Part shown: piece after piece, positions 1 through 9,471 of the stretch
Layout: every line of letters begins with the position of its first letter
Position numbering within the stretch: position 1 is the stretch's first letter
NCBI RefSeq assembly: GCF_002237755.1
Contig: NZ_MWSJ01000019.1
Location: 32,318-96,317 of the forward strand
Direction: 5' to 3'
DNA length: 64,000 bases
Source of the DNA: Lysinibacillus sp. KCTC 33748
GTDB taxonomy: Bacteria > Bacillota > Bacilli > Bacillales_A > Planococcaceae
Translations under genes and position numbers: made by a program
The notes under the pieces: generated by a model
Databases searched by the model: none
Seen by the model: only the letters and a program-made list of their open reading frames with translations
What the model was told of the DNA's origin: nothing

Positions 1-1
1 T

Positions 2-865
2 TATAAAAGAATACTAGTCGTAGACCACAATAAATCTATTCATCTAAAGGATGAGGAATTATTATGGCTTGAATTATTGCTTTTATATGTAAATAATTTT
101 ATTGAAAATACGAAAATGGTGGAAGATCTATTAGAGCAGTTAAAGCATATGAAAGAGGCTGATAAAAGTCAGTTACCGTGGCTTAATAAGTTACTTTGGC
201 TACGATTTGAACAAGAAAAATATCAATTAGCACAAGAGCTTCATGATACGGTTTTACAAGAGCAACTCCATATTGCTAGGGAGATGGATGTATTTATCCA
301 CGCGAAGAAAAAGACGGATATTCAATCGGGTCTTGGTAAGATCCATGAACACATGATTACATCTTTAAATGATTTAAGAGGCTACTGTGAAAATTTGAAG
401 CCGCCATTATTAGATACATTAGGCTTAAATGCTGCGCTTGAGAAGCTTATTCAAAAAGTTCATAAACGTTCTGATTTTGTTTTAATTTATACAATTGATC
501 GTCTATATTTAGAGGATGAGCGTTTAAACTTGATGATTTATCGGCTTTTCCAAGAGTTGTTAAATAATGCTTTAAAACATTCGTATGCCAACACTGTCGA
601 AATTCATCTATTAGAAACAGAACAGGGCTTTGAAATTATTTATGCTGATGATGGTGTAGGATGTAAAATGGAGGAAATCATAATTGCTGATTCAATGGGC
701 ATCCGGGGAATGCAAGATAGGGTACAGGCCTTTAATGGTCAGTTTTCTATCAACACCAATGTAGGAGAGGGAATGTCCATTCGAATTAAAGTAATTGAAG
801 CGGATCATACCCATTCTTATGACTACGATACTTATAATAGAAGACCAATTCCTAGTAGAGGATAA
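2..865 (+). CDS. Sensor histidine kinase, C-terminal part (ComP-like)
   Basis: The frame is open to the left edge of the window, so this is the 3' part of a longer gene; the TTG at 77 is not a convincing start. The visible part is the cytosolic kinase core. A HisKA_3 dimerisation helix carries the phospho-acceptor histidine in ELHDTVLQEQL, and the ATPase domain has the N box (LLNNALKHS) and the G box (DDGVGC, then GIRGMQDR). The H-box wording resembles ComP, the quorum-sensing kinase that phosphorylates ComA in Bacillus, more than DegS or LiaS. A response regulator is expected nearby, but none follows in this window. The protein would be membrane bound through an N-terminal half that lies outside the window. 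The kinase class is secure; the ComP assignment is an inference. Confidence 0.85.
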   Translation, partial: YKRILVVDHNKSIHLKDEELLWLELLLLYVNNFIENTKMVEDLLEQLKHMKEADKSQLPWLNKLLWLRFEQEKYQLAQELHDTVLQEQLHIAREMDVFIHAKKKTDIQSGLGKIHEHMITSLNDLRGYCENLKPPLLDTLGLNAALEKLIQKVHKRSDFVLIYTIDRLYLEDERLNLMIYRLFQELLNNALKHSYANTVEIHLLETEQGFEIIYADDGVGCKMEEIIIADSMGIRGMQDRVQAFNGQFSINTNVGEGMSIRIKVIEADHTHSYDYDTYNRRPIPSRG

Positions 866-876
866 TATATGAATAG

Positions 877-965
877 AAAGAAAGACATGAGCTATTTTCG
901 TACCTCCTAATCTTTTCGTAATGTGTAAAATTCACAGTATGAATATGGATTAGGAGGTTTTGCTT
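877..965 (+). repeat. Hairpin-bearing segment, copy A (pairs with 2683-2773)
   Basis: A roughly 90-bp segment with a long hairpin: CCTCCTAATC near 903 pairs with GATTAGGAGG near 948, and a small inner TGTG/CACA hairpin sits in the loop. A diverged copy lies at 2683-2773, in both cases just upstream of endonuclease V sequence, so this is part of a segmental duplication. The run TTTTGCTTTG after the stem makes it a possible terminator for the kinase gene. Confidence 0.6.
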
Positions 966-984
966 TGAAGTATATTTATATAGA

Positions 985-1120
985 GAGGATTTAATATCTT
1001 CACGGATATAGAAGAAATGATCCTAAGGTATACATCACAACAAATGAAATTGATTTGAAAAGATAGCCGTTTACTAATCTATACAAGATATGCGGATTTA
1101 GTAACTAATCAGGTAAGGAA
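985..1120 (+). pseudogene. Endonuclease V remnant (internally deleted duplicate)
   Basis: This stretch matches two separate parts of the endonuclease V gene at 2857-3545. Bases 985-1051 resemble its 5' end (the TATACATC(A/G)CAACAAA stretch), and bases 1052-1118 resemble its 3' end (AAAGATAGCCGTTTAC, then the ATATGC(G/T)GATTTAG stretch). About 550 bp of the middle are missing, so it cannot encode an enzyme. It shares the upstream hairpin segment with the longer copy, so the whole locus was duplicated and one copy collapsed. With the hairpin segment it accounts for the 866-1170 interval. Confidence 0.7.
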
Positions 1121-1170
1121 AATCCATCAATATAAAGAAAGATTAATTATTCTAGTAAGGAGAAACTCAC

Positions 1171-2468
1171 ATGCTTTTAGAGGAACGGTTAAATAATTGG
1201 ATAGATTCTTATAATCGAAACGGTTATTTGAATGGTACTTTATTAATTGCATCCAATGAGAATATTCTTTTAAACAGAGGTTTTGGTATGGCGAATTGGG
1301 AGCATAGCGTTCCGAATGTGCCAACAACTAAATTTCGTATTGGGTCACTTACGAAAGCATTTACAGCGTTGGCTATATTTCAATTGCATGAAAAGCAAAA
1401 ATTGTATATGGATGATTACGTAGGAAAATTTCTACTTGATTATCCGAATGGCAACAAATAACAATCTATCATTGTTTAACTAATAGTTCCGGAGTACCTA
1501 ATTACACAAATGCCCCTGATTTTTGGTTTCGTACAATGAGACTGCCATCCACATTAAATCAGCTAATTGATTCCTTTAAAGAAAAGGATTTAGAGTTTGA
1601 ACCTGGTAGTAATTTTGGCTATTCAAATTCAGCGTATGCTTTGTTAACGGCCATTATTGAAAAAGTTTCAGATATGCCTTATGCAAATTACATACAGCAG
1701 CATATATGTCATCCATTAGGTATGTATCATACAGGCTGTGATGATGGAATAAAGGTTGTTCCGGGTTTAGCATCTGGCTATTCATTTTGGGAAGAACCAA
1801 TTCATACAGCGTATGCGGATATGTCATTTCCATTAGGCTCCTATGGTTTATATTCAACTACAGAGGACCTATTTATTTGGGATCAGGCATTAAAATCCTC
1901 CAAATTTCTTCGCAAGGAATTAACAGAGAAAATGTTGACTCCAAATATTGAGTCTTATGCTTGTGGCTGGATGGTTTCTGAAATAATGGGGAAAAAATGT
2001 GTGCATCATTTTGGAGATATTAGCGGTTTTTCGAGTGATTTCCTTAGATTTGTTGATGATCAAGTTACGATTATCTTTTTAAGTAATATGAATGTTACAC
2101 CTGTCATGCATTTAAGTAGAGAGATTGCAAAAATTGTTTTTGATAAAAATGTATCTTCACCAGCACCTGCAGTTCCGATAGCATTCATAAAGAAAGAATC
2201 AATCGTTGGGCAATATGTAATAGAAAATGAAGACAAAGTACTTACCATTACTATTAAAAATAAAGAACTTTATCTAACAGTCCCCAAGATGTATGGAGAT
2301 TTATATAAATTTAAACTTATACCATTTAGTCATGACGCTACGAAAACGGCTTTTTTAACCGAGATGATTTATGAACGATTGATATTTACTTATTCATTAT
2401 CAGGCGAAATAGAGCGTGTGCAATACGTCGATTGTTTTGAAAAAACTTATATGCTTTATAAACAATAG
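1171..2468 (+). pseudogene. Serine beta-lactamase-family hydrolase, frameshifted
   Basis: Two open frames together make one beta-lactamase/penicillin-binding-like hydrolase. The first (1171-1461) carries the SxxK nucleophile motif as SLTK. The second carries the YxN motif in FGYSNSAY, an HxG-like element in HFGDISGFSS and a small C-terminal beta domain. Near 1456-1459 the frame shifts: adding one A to the AAA run joins them as NGNK-ITIYHCLTNSSGVPNY and yields a 432-residue protein with no other stop. The start ATG has AAGGAG upstream at 1156-1161. Members act on beta-lactams, D-amino peptides or esters; the substrate cannot be told here. The lesion is either a real one-base deletion or a read error. 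Confidence 0.8.
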
Positions 2469-2500
2469 ATAGAGCATCAATATTATATTTTGAAACTTAG

Positions 2501-2539
2501 AATGAGGCATCCCAACTCATTAGTTGAGATGCCTCATTG
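2501..2539 (+). terminator. Strong hairpin after the beta-lactamase-family gene
   Basis: AATGAGGCATC pairs with GATGCCTCATT, and CAACT pairs with AGTTG inside it. The U-run that follows is poor, so it may act as a transcript stabiliser or a weak terminator. Confidence 0.6.
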
Positions 2540-2549
2540 AATTTATGCA

Positions 2550-2665
2550 TTAAATACGCTTAGCGTGAACACGAAGATACTTTTCGACATCATTGTAAAG
2601 TCCTGCTTGGTTTGCGTATTTCACGTAGTTTTTTGCGGTTCTTATGACTTCGATGCGTATCATAG
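2550..2665 (-). other. Minus-strand gene remnant
   Basis: Read on the minus strand this segment gives a clean protein-like tail that ends in YNDVEKYLRVHAKRI and a stop at 2550-2552, but there is no start and no upstream gene. It looks like the C-terminal scrap of a lost gene. I do not recognise the family. Together with the hairpins at 2501 and 2683 it fills the 2469-2856 interval. Confidence 0.35.
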
Positions 2666-2682
2666 AAGGCCAACTTACTCAT

Positions 2683-2773
2683 AGAAAAAAGACATGAGCT
2701 ATTTTCATACCTCCTAATCTTTTCGTAATGTGCAAAATTCACAGTACGTGTATAGATTGGAGGCTTTTGCTTT
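2683..2773 (+). repeat. Hairpin-bearing segment, copy B (pairs with 877-965)
   Basis: The second copy of the segment at 877-965 keeps the CCTCCTAATCT/AGATTGGAGG stem and the TGTG/CACA inner pairing with several substitutions. The compensated G-U pair in the stem suggests that the structure rather than the exact sequence is kept. Confidence 0.6.
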
Positions 2774-2856
2774 GAGGTGCAACATTTCCATTAACAAATA
2801 CCCCATTATTTGTATGTCGTGATAGTATATTCATATAGAGAGGAGATGATATCTTC

Positions 2857-3545
2857 ATGGAAATGGAAGATATGATCTTGAATTATACATCGCAACAAAA
2901 TGAATTAAGGAAGCGTATTTCACTACAAAACAATTTTTCAGCTAATCAAATTAAACTCGTTGCAGGAGTAGATATTGCCTATTGGGGTGAATTAATAATG
3001 AATATGGAGCTTGTTGCATCCAAGTTATTGATTTTAATTCCAAAAAGATAGTTGAACAAATTGAGTACATAAATGAAATTACAATACCATATACTTCTGG
3101 TTTTTTAGCCTTTCGTGAATTGCCTCTTGTATTAGAGGCTGTTAAAAAATTGAGAACGAATCCAGACCTTTATATGTTTGATGGAAATGGGTATTTGCAT
3201 AATCGTCATATGGGCATTGCTACCCATGCCTCATTCTTCTTGGAAAAACCGACAATTGGTGTTGCCAAAACTTATTATAAAATAGAGAACACAGATTTTA
3301 TAATGCCGAAAAATATAGCTGGAGCGTTTACTGATATTGTGATTGCTGGGGTAGTGTATGGTCGTGCTCTAAGAAGTAGAAAGGATGTTAAACCGATATT
3401 TGTTTCATGTGGTAACGAGATTGATTTAGATACGGCAATTAATATGACGATGCATTTTATTGAAAAAGATAGCCGTTTACCAATCCCCACAAGATATGCT
3501 GATTTAGCAACTCATCAGGCAAGAAAACTACAACGAGATTATTAA
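2857..3545 (+). pseudogene. nfi: Endonuclease V, frameshifted
   Basis: Endonuclease V cleaves one base 3' of deoxyinosine and other damaged bases. The N-terminal frame (2857-3051) contains the first catalytic motif in LVAGVDIAYW. The main frame resumes before PYTSGFLAFRELPLVLEAV and continues through DGNGYLHNRHMGIATHAS, KPTIGVAKTYY and the C-terminal PTRYADLATHQARK. One base appears to be missing near 2991-2996: adding an A gives GELNNEYGACC, the usual family wording, and an unbroken frame of 229 codons. All catalytic acids are present apart from this lesion. It could be a decaying gene or a read error. A collapsed duplicate lies at 985-1120. Confidence 0.85.
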
Positions 3546-3562
3546 AATGAGAGGGATAAAAT

Positions 3563-4102
3563 TTGAAAAGTGAAGCCGAAATTCTATGGAATCGTATCAT
3601 TGAAAAAAATTCGAAGTTAGAAATGAATGGTAGAGAAGCATTAAACCTTCAGCCTGGTGCAACAGCTGAAGAATTTCAACTAATCGAAACTACATTAGGT
3701 ATTACTCTCACTGAAGAGATGAAAAGTTTTTATAGTATATTTAATGGGCAAGATTGGTCGCAAGGAGTACTGCCCTTTGCTAGAAATTTAACACTTTCTC
3801 CTATTTCTGAAATTATTGATAATTGGGAGTTTCTACAGGAGGAGATTGATCCAGATGATTTGTTTCCAGATATAGAGTATGGTGTTGAGGTTAAACCAAC
3901 GCTTTGGAATAAAAAATGGATTCCGATTGCTGAAAATGGTGGAGGTGATTATCTTTGTCTTGATACAGATCCAACAAAAGAAGGAGTAGTGGGTCAGGTC
4001 TTGTATTTTTGGCATGATTGGGGAAATCGAACAATTGAGGCAAAGGGTCTTTTTGAATTTATAGAAATCTGTTTAAATGAAAAAAATGATTCTGATATTT
4101 AA
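3563..4102 (+). CDS. SMI1/KNR4 (SUKH) family protein
   Basis: A 179-residue protein with SUKH-superfamily features: an N-terminal helix pair (ATAEEFQLIETTLGITLTEE), the FYSIFNGQDW turn, then ENGGGDYLCLDTDP and GQVLYFWHDWG near the C-terminus. SUKH proteins are often immunity partners of polymorphic toxins in bacteria, but no toxin gene is adjacent here. Translation probably starts at TTG 3563 behind a GAGAGGG site. It begins 18 bp after the endonuclease V stop and may share its transcript. The family is clear; the role as an orphan immunity gene is only an inference. Confidence 0.75.
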   Translation: MKSEAEILWNRIIEKNSKLEMNGREALNLQPGATAEEFQLIETTLGITLTEEMKSFYSIFNGQDWSQGVLPFARNLTLSPISEIIDNWEFLQEEIDPDDLFPDIEYGVEVKPTLWNKKWIPIAENGGGDYLCLDTDPTKEGVVGQVLYFWHDWGNRTIEAKGLFEFIEICLNEKNDSDI

Positions 4103-4326
4103 TAAGGAGATAAACGACGATGATTCAGTTGATGAAGCGGCAATAGATTCTTCAGTATATAGAGAGTGAAATAAATAGTGTGAAAATCAATGTGAAATCA
4201 AAATAGTATTATTTTCTGTATTGGAATAGGAGGAAATACACTTTTTAGAATTAATCTATAAAATGAAGAGAATTATTAAAAATGTAGCCGATATAATTCA
4301 ATAGATGATAGAGGAGGTATGGAAAT

Positions 4327-7191
4327 TTGAATAAAAAATTACTTTTTACAGCAGCAGCTATTCCAGCGGCTCTATTTGTACCAACAGTTGCAGGAGCGGC
4401 GGGAACCGATACAGTTACAGTTACAGGGAAAAATACAGTAAATGAAACGTTAAAAGCTTCTATCGAAAACTTACCAGCAAGTTCAATTGTTAAAGGTTAT
4501 CAATGGTACTATGTAGGTGGCTCTAATGATTCAACGAATAAACCAATCTCTGGTGCCACAACAGCGTCATTTACAGTACCAGTAGAAGCAGCAGGCAAAG
4601 CAGTTTTCGTGGAAGCGACTACAACAGAAGGCAATAAGTATAAGAGTGAACCCCGTTCGATTAATGAACTAAAACTTTCAATAACTAAACCTAGAATTGA
4701 AAGTAGTTCAAAATATGCAGTACCTGGTGAATCGGTACAAGTAGGAGGAGCAATTGTAACCGATGATGCTGGGGCAAAGTTACAAAGCAATCAAATTACA
4801 TATAGCTATCAATGGTTTTATAAAGTTGGTGAATCCTTCACAATAATTGATGGAGCTACTAAAGACACATACAGAATTCCTAATAATGCTTTAACAGATG
4901 GCATTACAGATATAATGGTCAAAGTCCAGGCAAAGGTAGGCACTTCTTTGGTAGAATCTGCCGAGTCTGATGTGATAACAATATCTAATGAACCATCCGA
5001 TTCAATGATTGAAGAAATTAAAACTTTATTAGTAAATGACAACACATATAATGTAACAAGTTTAGAATCTTTTAAGGCTAAAGTAACGGAATTAGAAAGT
5101 AAATATGAGGCACTATCGGCTGCAGCAAAGGCGAATGTGAAAAATTATGATGTATTAAAGAGAGCTGCTGTAGATGTAGATGTAATAAGCAAGTTAAATG
5201 AGAAAGTAGATAAGGTAAAAGAGATTAATGAAAAAGACCTACCGAAGTATTTAAAAGAAATCGATGAGGCCTATGACAAGTTGGATTTATTACAACGCAG
5301 CTTAGATCTAAACGATGCCTTATACAATAGCATTAAAAACATTTTGAAAGATCCTACAGATATCGAAGAATTTAAAGAAGTTAGAAGACTAAATCAGGCA
5401 ATTGTTGCATTATTAGACTATAAAAGTTCTTTTGTTACGTATGTACCTACTAGCATCGAATCTTTAAAATCAGCAGTAGAAACAATAGAAAAGGATATAG
5501 CAAAATTATCTCAAAATTACCGAGCAACTGTTCAAAATCAAGTGATTTTAAGTGATGCTAAATCGGATATCAAAAAGGTCGAACAATTTATTAAACTTTT
5601 CGATAAGCTGTCACCTAAAGAGTCACCTAGCAAACAGGTGACTACAGCAAAATCAATACGTACGGCTTATGAAAAACTAACTTATAAACAGCTACAACTA
5701 GTACCAACGGAATATAAGCATACATTACTTCAAGCTGAAAACGCAGAAAACAATCAAATAGACAACTTAAATAGAGAGATTGACAGTTATGTAGGCGATG
5801 TGGATGACAGTTACCCAATAGATCCATCAAAAGATTCTTGGCAAGGACATGTCAATAATGTAAACCGTATTATTAATGAGTATAAAGGTTTAACGAAAAA
5901 TTCAGCGGCTAAAATTGTCGGGTATGATAGCTTGATAACTTTACAAAAGGATTTTAAAGCAGCTGAAAAAATTATTAAAGACATGGACGCTTACCAAAAG
6001 CTTTCAGAAACACCGGGGGTAGCTGAGAGTAAGTTAAAAACGAACTACACAAATGTATTGAAAGCTTATAATAAGTTAACTAGTTTACAACAGTCACTTG
6101 TTTATAATGCAAACGATTTTTTATTAAATACGCCAACAATTACAGTTAACGTAAATGGTAAGGAACCTGCTGATAAAGCGGCTGCATTGGCTTTAAAAGC
6201 CGAAGTTGAGAAGCTTGCTAATGTAACGAAATATACATTTGCACAATTCGAAAGTGCTGTAAATGCAGCAACAACAAAATATAAAAACCTATCTTCGGGT
6301 GGACGAAAGTATGTTACAAACTATTATTTATTAACAGCCGCCAGTAAAGATCTTTCTGGTGTTAAGTCATTCCATAAAAAAGTGCAAGCAGCACGACAAG
6401 AAACAGATGCTGCGAAACAAGCGAAAAAAATTCAAACCGTACAAACTGCATATGCTAAGCTACCAGCAAATCAACAGCATTTAGCCAAACAGCAATATGA
6501 AGATTTGCTCAATAATCGTCTAGAAGACGCACCAGATGTCACAACATTAAATAATGAGATTGCAAAAATTGTCTCAAATGATAATGAGACGTATACAGTT
6601 TCAATAGAAAAGATTAATGAGCTTTCAATTGAATATAAAAAGCTGAGCTCTAGTGATAAAAAACGTATTACGAATGCGTCGATCTTAACAACAGCGGTTT
6701 CCGATGTGAAAAAAGTAGAGTCATTTATGAAGACGTATGAAAAATCATTTACTAGTAATCCAACAACTGTTATTAAAGCTTTTAATAAGCTAACTTCAAA
6801 ACAAATGAGTTTAGTTAGTCCAGAAATACGACAATCCATTATCGATAAGGATAAAGGTCAACAACAGTCTAATGAAAGTGCTTTGAAATTAGTTGAATCA
6901 ATTAATTCACTGCTCGTAAATGGTGAATATATTGATGACTTGGAAACGAAAGTAAAAGAAATTCGTACAGCATATGATGCCCTTAGTTCTTCAGAAAAGA
7001 GTGTCGTGAAAAATTATTCTAAACTAACACAGGCCGAGAGTGACTTGAAAAAGGTAGCTGATGTACATGCGCTTTACGTACCTTCGACAGACGATAATGC
7101 AGCAGCTCGTAAAGCTTGGCAAACTGCGTACGGTAAGCTCTCGAAAAAATTAGAAATTTTATATAATAAAATGTATGTAAACGATTTATAA
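4327..7191 (+). CDS. Large secreted helical-repeat protein
   Basis: A 954-residue protein with a typical signal peptide (MNKKLLFTAAAIPAALFVPTVAGAAG, cleaved near residue 24-26). Two Ig-like beta modules follow (about 25-115 and 120-220; both contain the YQW(Y/F)Y element). The rest is a chain of helical repeats, each about 90-110 residues, that recur with the pattern K-A-(Y/F)-(N/D)-K-L-(T/S)..Q..LV. No LPXTG signal, SLH domain or lysine-motif cell-wall binder is visible, and the protein stops soon after a repeat, so either its 3' end is truncated or it binds the wall non-covalently. TTG start behind GAGGAGGT. The function is unknown; a surface or matrix role is inferred from the architecture. 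Confidence 0.7.
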   Translation: MNKKLLFTAAAIPAALFVPTVAGAAGTDTVTVTGKNTVNETLKASIENLPASSIVKGYQWYYVGGSNDSTNKPISGATTASFTVPVEAAGKAVFVEATTTEGNKYKSEPRSINELKLSITKPRIESSSKYAVPGESVQVGGAIVTDDAGAKLQSNQITYSYQWFYKVGESFTIIDGATKDTYRIPNNALTDGITDIMVKVQAKVGTSLVESAESDVITISNEPSDSMIEEIKTLLVNDNTYNVTSLESFKAKVTELESKYEALSAAAKANVKNYDVLKRAAVDVDVISKLNEKVDKVKEINEKDLPKYLKEIDEAYDKLDLLQRSLDLNDALYNSIKNILKDPTDIEEFKEVRRLNQAIVALLDYKSSFVTYVPTSIESLKSAVETIEKDIAKLSQNYRATVQNQVILSDAKSDIKKVEQFIKLFDKLSPKESPSKQVTTAKSIRTAYEKLTYKQLQLVPTEYKHTLLQAENAENNQIDNLNREIDSYVGDVDDSYPIDPSKDSWQGHVNNVNRIINEYKGLTKNSAAKIVGYDSLITLQKDFKAAEKIIKDMDAYQKLSETPGVAESKLKTNYTNVLKAYNKLTSLQQSLVYNANDFLLNTPTITVNVNGKEPADKAAALALKAEVEKLANVTKYTFAQFESAVNAATTKYKNLSSGGRKYVTNYYLLTAASKDLSGVKSFHKKVQAARQETDAAKQAKKIQTVQTAYAKLPANQQHLAKQQYEDLLNNRLEDAPDVTTLNNEIAKIVSNDNETYTVSIEKINELSIEYKKLSSSDKKRITNASILTTAVSDVKKVESFMKTYEKSFTSNPTTVIKAFNKLTSKQMSLVSPEIRQSIIDKDKGQQQSNESALKLVESINSLLVNGEYIDDLETKVKEIRTAYDALSSSEKSVVKNYSKLTQAESDLKKVADVHALYVPSTDDNAAARKAWQTAYGKLSKKLEILYNKMYVNDL

Positions 7192-7204
7192 AACTGTTTA
7201 AGCC

Positions 7205-7236
7205 TAAACCCCGAATAACGAAATTATTCGGGGTTT
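7205..7236 (+). terminator. Intrinsic terminator of the surface-protein gene
   Basis: AACCCCGAATAA pairs with TTATTCGGGGTT around a short loop, followed by a T run. It lies 14 bp after the stop codon. Confidence 0.9.
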
Positions 7237-7256
7237 TAGTATGCGCGATTGGCTTA

Positions 7257-7447
7257 GTTAGGTGATAAAGCATAAAAGTTTATCGATAAAAATCAAAAGT
7301 TAGGCGATAAAACGTGAAAGTTTATCGATAAAAATCAAAAGTTGGGCGATAAAACGTGAAAGTTTATCGATAAAATTCAAAAGTTGGGAGATAAAATATG
7401 AAAGTATTCCGATAAAATTAAAAGTTGGATGACGAAACGTAAAAATG
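7257..7447 (+). repeat. 42-bp tandem repeat built from two 21-bp units
   Basis: Copies start at 7257, 7299, 7341, 7383 and 7424 (the last is partial). Each 42-bp unit is itself two related 21-mers that share the frame AAAGTT...GATAAAA. No open frame uses it. It lies between the terminator and the regulator gene. Confidence 0.85.
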
Positions 7448-7450
7448 TTT

Positions 7451-7520
7451 GCTACCGCTACGCTTCGGGCAAAAACCATCTGCCACTGCCGCTACGCTTT
7501 CGCGCAAAAAACCATCTGCC
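7451..7520 (+). repeat. Two copies of a 35-bp GC-richer repeat
   Basis: The element CCGCTACGCTT-(C/T)CG-GCAAAAA-CCATCTGCC occurs twice in a row and is richer in GC than its surroundings. The rest of the gap up to 7716 is AT-rich DNA with a possible TATAAT at about 7652 for the next gene; I see nothing else in it. Confidence 0.6.
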
Positions 7521-7716
7521 GCCCAACGCCCCACAAAAGCAACCCGCTTAATTTGACACACTTAATTCATTGATATAAAGTCCACTGGTTAAATTTATCT
7601 TATTTATTTGTGTAGAATATCAATTCTTCGATATACTATTTATAGTTAATCTGTATAATAATTAAGAATTGTTTGTCATAACGAAAGTAGTTTGACATAG
7701 AAGGTAGGTACTAAAG

Positions 7717-9021
7717 ATGTATAAAATAGGTGTTGTTGGCCCAATAAAATCCGTAAAAAAAATTATCGAATTAGCACATGAAATCGAAGAGGATATGGAG
7801 TTTATCCCATATATTTATTCGATTGCTACAGAAACGCAACATCTTGTGGAAACCTACAATCAAGATGTTGATTTTTGGCTATTTTCGGGATACATACCTT
7901 ATAAAATTGCTAGCCAGACAAGTGTTTCACAGGATAAGCTGGCACATATCATCTTTTCTGAGGCGGCTATTTACAAAGGCTTTTTTGAGCAATCCTATAA
8001 AGTAGGGAAAGTTATTGAGAATGTCAGTATTGATATTGTTTCATCACCTGCACAAATGTTGTTAGAAGGGGTAGCAGAGATCGAGAAAAATGTAAGGGAC
8101 ATGTATGTAAAGGAATTTGATGTGGCCATTGATCCGAAAGAATTATTTGATTTCCATTATGACCTATGGCTGAAGGGGAAAATCGATTTTGCGATCACAT
8201 GTTACCCGTCTGTCGATGAAGAGCTGAAAAAGAAGGGAGTTCCCTCCTATTGGGTATCCCCTACAAAAACAGAAATTTACCATACCGTTCAGCTATTTAC
8301 CGAAAAAATTAAAACGTCGTATTATAAAGAAACGCAAATAGGTGCTGTCATGCTCGAAATAAAAGAATTCGATTCATTGAAGGAAAGAATGAAACAAGGA
8401 TATCGTATTCAATATTTAGAATTGCGCATGAAGGAAAACTTACTGCAATTATGCGAACAGATTGATGGTTCCTTAATCGAGGAAGGGAATGGGAGATATA
8501 CTATTTTCAGTACGAGGGGAGCAATCGAAGGGCAGATTCAATTCATCAAGGAAAAGATGTACCAGCTGTCCATTGAAATGGAGGCAAAGGTTACAGCAGG
8601 AATAGGCTTTGCGCAAACGGTATTTAATGCCGAAGTAAATGCGCATAGAGCTTTACGTCAAACGAAAGAACATGAATCGATTGATATTGTCATGATTCAA
8701 GATGATGGTACAATGATTGAATCTGTCGGAAATAGCGAGGAGCTATCATATTCCTATCGAGCTGATGATCCTACTATCCTTGAAAAATTAAAAAAAGGCA
8801 ATGTTAGTATTAAAAACTATACAAGAATACAAGCGCTAGTTCAAAAAATGAGTTGGAAGCATTTTACGACAAAGGATTTAGCCGCACAGCTTCAAATGAG
8901 TGAACGAAATGCACAGCGCATTGTGGCAGATTTATGTAGTGTAGGTTTAGCGGAAATTTGTGGAGAAGAATTACAGCATACACGTGGTAGACCAATAAAA
9001 ATATACCGGCTTGTGATGTAG
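7717..9021 (+). CDS. Sensor-type transcriptional regulator with C-terminal winged HTH
   Basis: A 434-residue protein. Residues 1-190 form an alpha/beta ligand-sensing region of the PrpR or substrate-binding type (KIGVVGPIKSVKKIIELA at the start). Residues about 205-330 resemble a degenerate nucleotide-cyclase/GGDEF fold like the middle domain of CdaR/PucR regulators (GAVMLEIKEFDSLKE, then VTAGIGFAQTVFNAEVNAHRA). Residues about 375-434 are a winged helix (FTTKDLAAQLQMSERNAQRIV). It sits directly before the MFS transporter and M20 hydrolase genes in the same direction and is the natural candidate for their regulator. The assignment to a named family is not secure. Start ATG behind AGGTAGGT. Confidence 0.65.
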   Translation: MYKIGVVGPIKSVKKIIELAHEIEEDMEFIPYIYSIATETQHLVETYNQDVDFWLFSGYIPYKIASQTSVSQDKLAHIIFSEAAIYKGFFEQSYKVGKVIENVSIDIVSSPAQMLLEGVAEIEKNVRDMYVKEFDVAIDPKELFDFHYDLWLKGKIDFAITCYPSVDEELKKKGVPSYWVSPTKTEIYHTVQLFTEKIKTSYYKETQIGAVMLEIKEFDSLKERMKQGYRIQYLELRMKENLLQLCEQIDGSLIEEGNGRYTIFSTRGAIEGQIQFIKEKMYQLSIEMEAKVTAGIGFAQTVFNAEVNAHRALRQTKEHESIDIVMIQDDGTMIESVGNSEELSYSYRADDPTILEKLKKGNVSIKNYTRIQALVQKMSWKHFTTKDLAAQLQMSERNAQRIVADLCSVGLAEICGEELQHTRGRPIKIYRLVM

Positions 9022-9033
9022 GTCAAGCGTATA

Positions 9034-9073
9034 AAATGTCCTAAACCAATGAATGGTTTAAGGGCATTTTTTG
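9034..9073 (+). terminator. Intrinsic terminator after the regulator
   Basis: AAATGTCCTAAACCA pairs with TGGTTTAAGGGCATTT around ATGAA and is followed by a T run. Confidence 0.85.
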
Positions 9074-9238
9074 TTTGGCGGAAATTTGCGAAATAGAAAA
9101 TACAGAATTTTTTTAGTTATTATTTGCTTTTGATGAATGTTTAAAAAGTGTAGACAAATCAACAGTTTCCAAGTTTCTATGACGTATGTTAGACACCTTT
9201 TTTTGTGCGATTATTTATTAAAAATTTTCAAAATAATA

Positions 9239-9267
9239 TTGTCAATTCATAAAAAGTCGATTATTAT
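9239..9267 (+). promoter_or_regulatory. Sigma-A-type promoter for the transporter/hydrolase operon
   Basis: TTGTCA, a 17-bp spacer and TATTAT. Transcription would begin near 9275, leaving an untranslated leader of about 195 nt before the MFS start at 9472. I could not match this leader to a known riboswitch. The rest of the 9022-9471 gap is AT-rich and featureless apart from the terminator. Confidence 0.65.
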
Positions 9268-9471
9268 ACGAATATATAACGAAAATGTCGCTATATATAG
9301 GGGCCGATTTTAATAGGGAGAGATAAAAAATAGTATAGGAAAGTTGCAATAGGTATCGAGATGGAAGAATAAGAATTTTAGTTGTCGCAATATTCGAGTA
9401 AGTAACTGAATGTCTTTTTCCTTTAATACGATCAATTGCAGCAACGCAGTTTAAACATGGGAGGGATAGTA

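Noticed and set aside
4103..4150. Eight-codon frame after the SMI1 gene behind AAGGAG
   Set aside because: Too short to support; perhaps a remnant of a lost gene.
7257..7447. CRISPR-like array
   Set aside because: The repeats are directly adjacent with no unique spacers, and there are no cas genes in the window.
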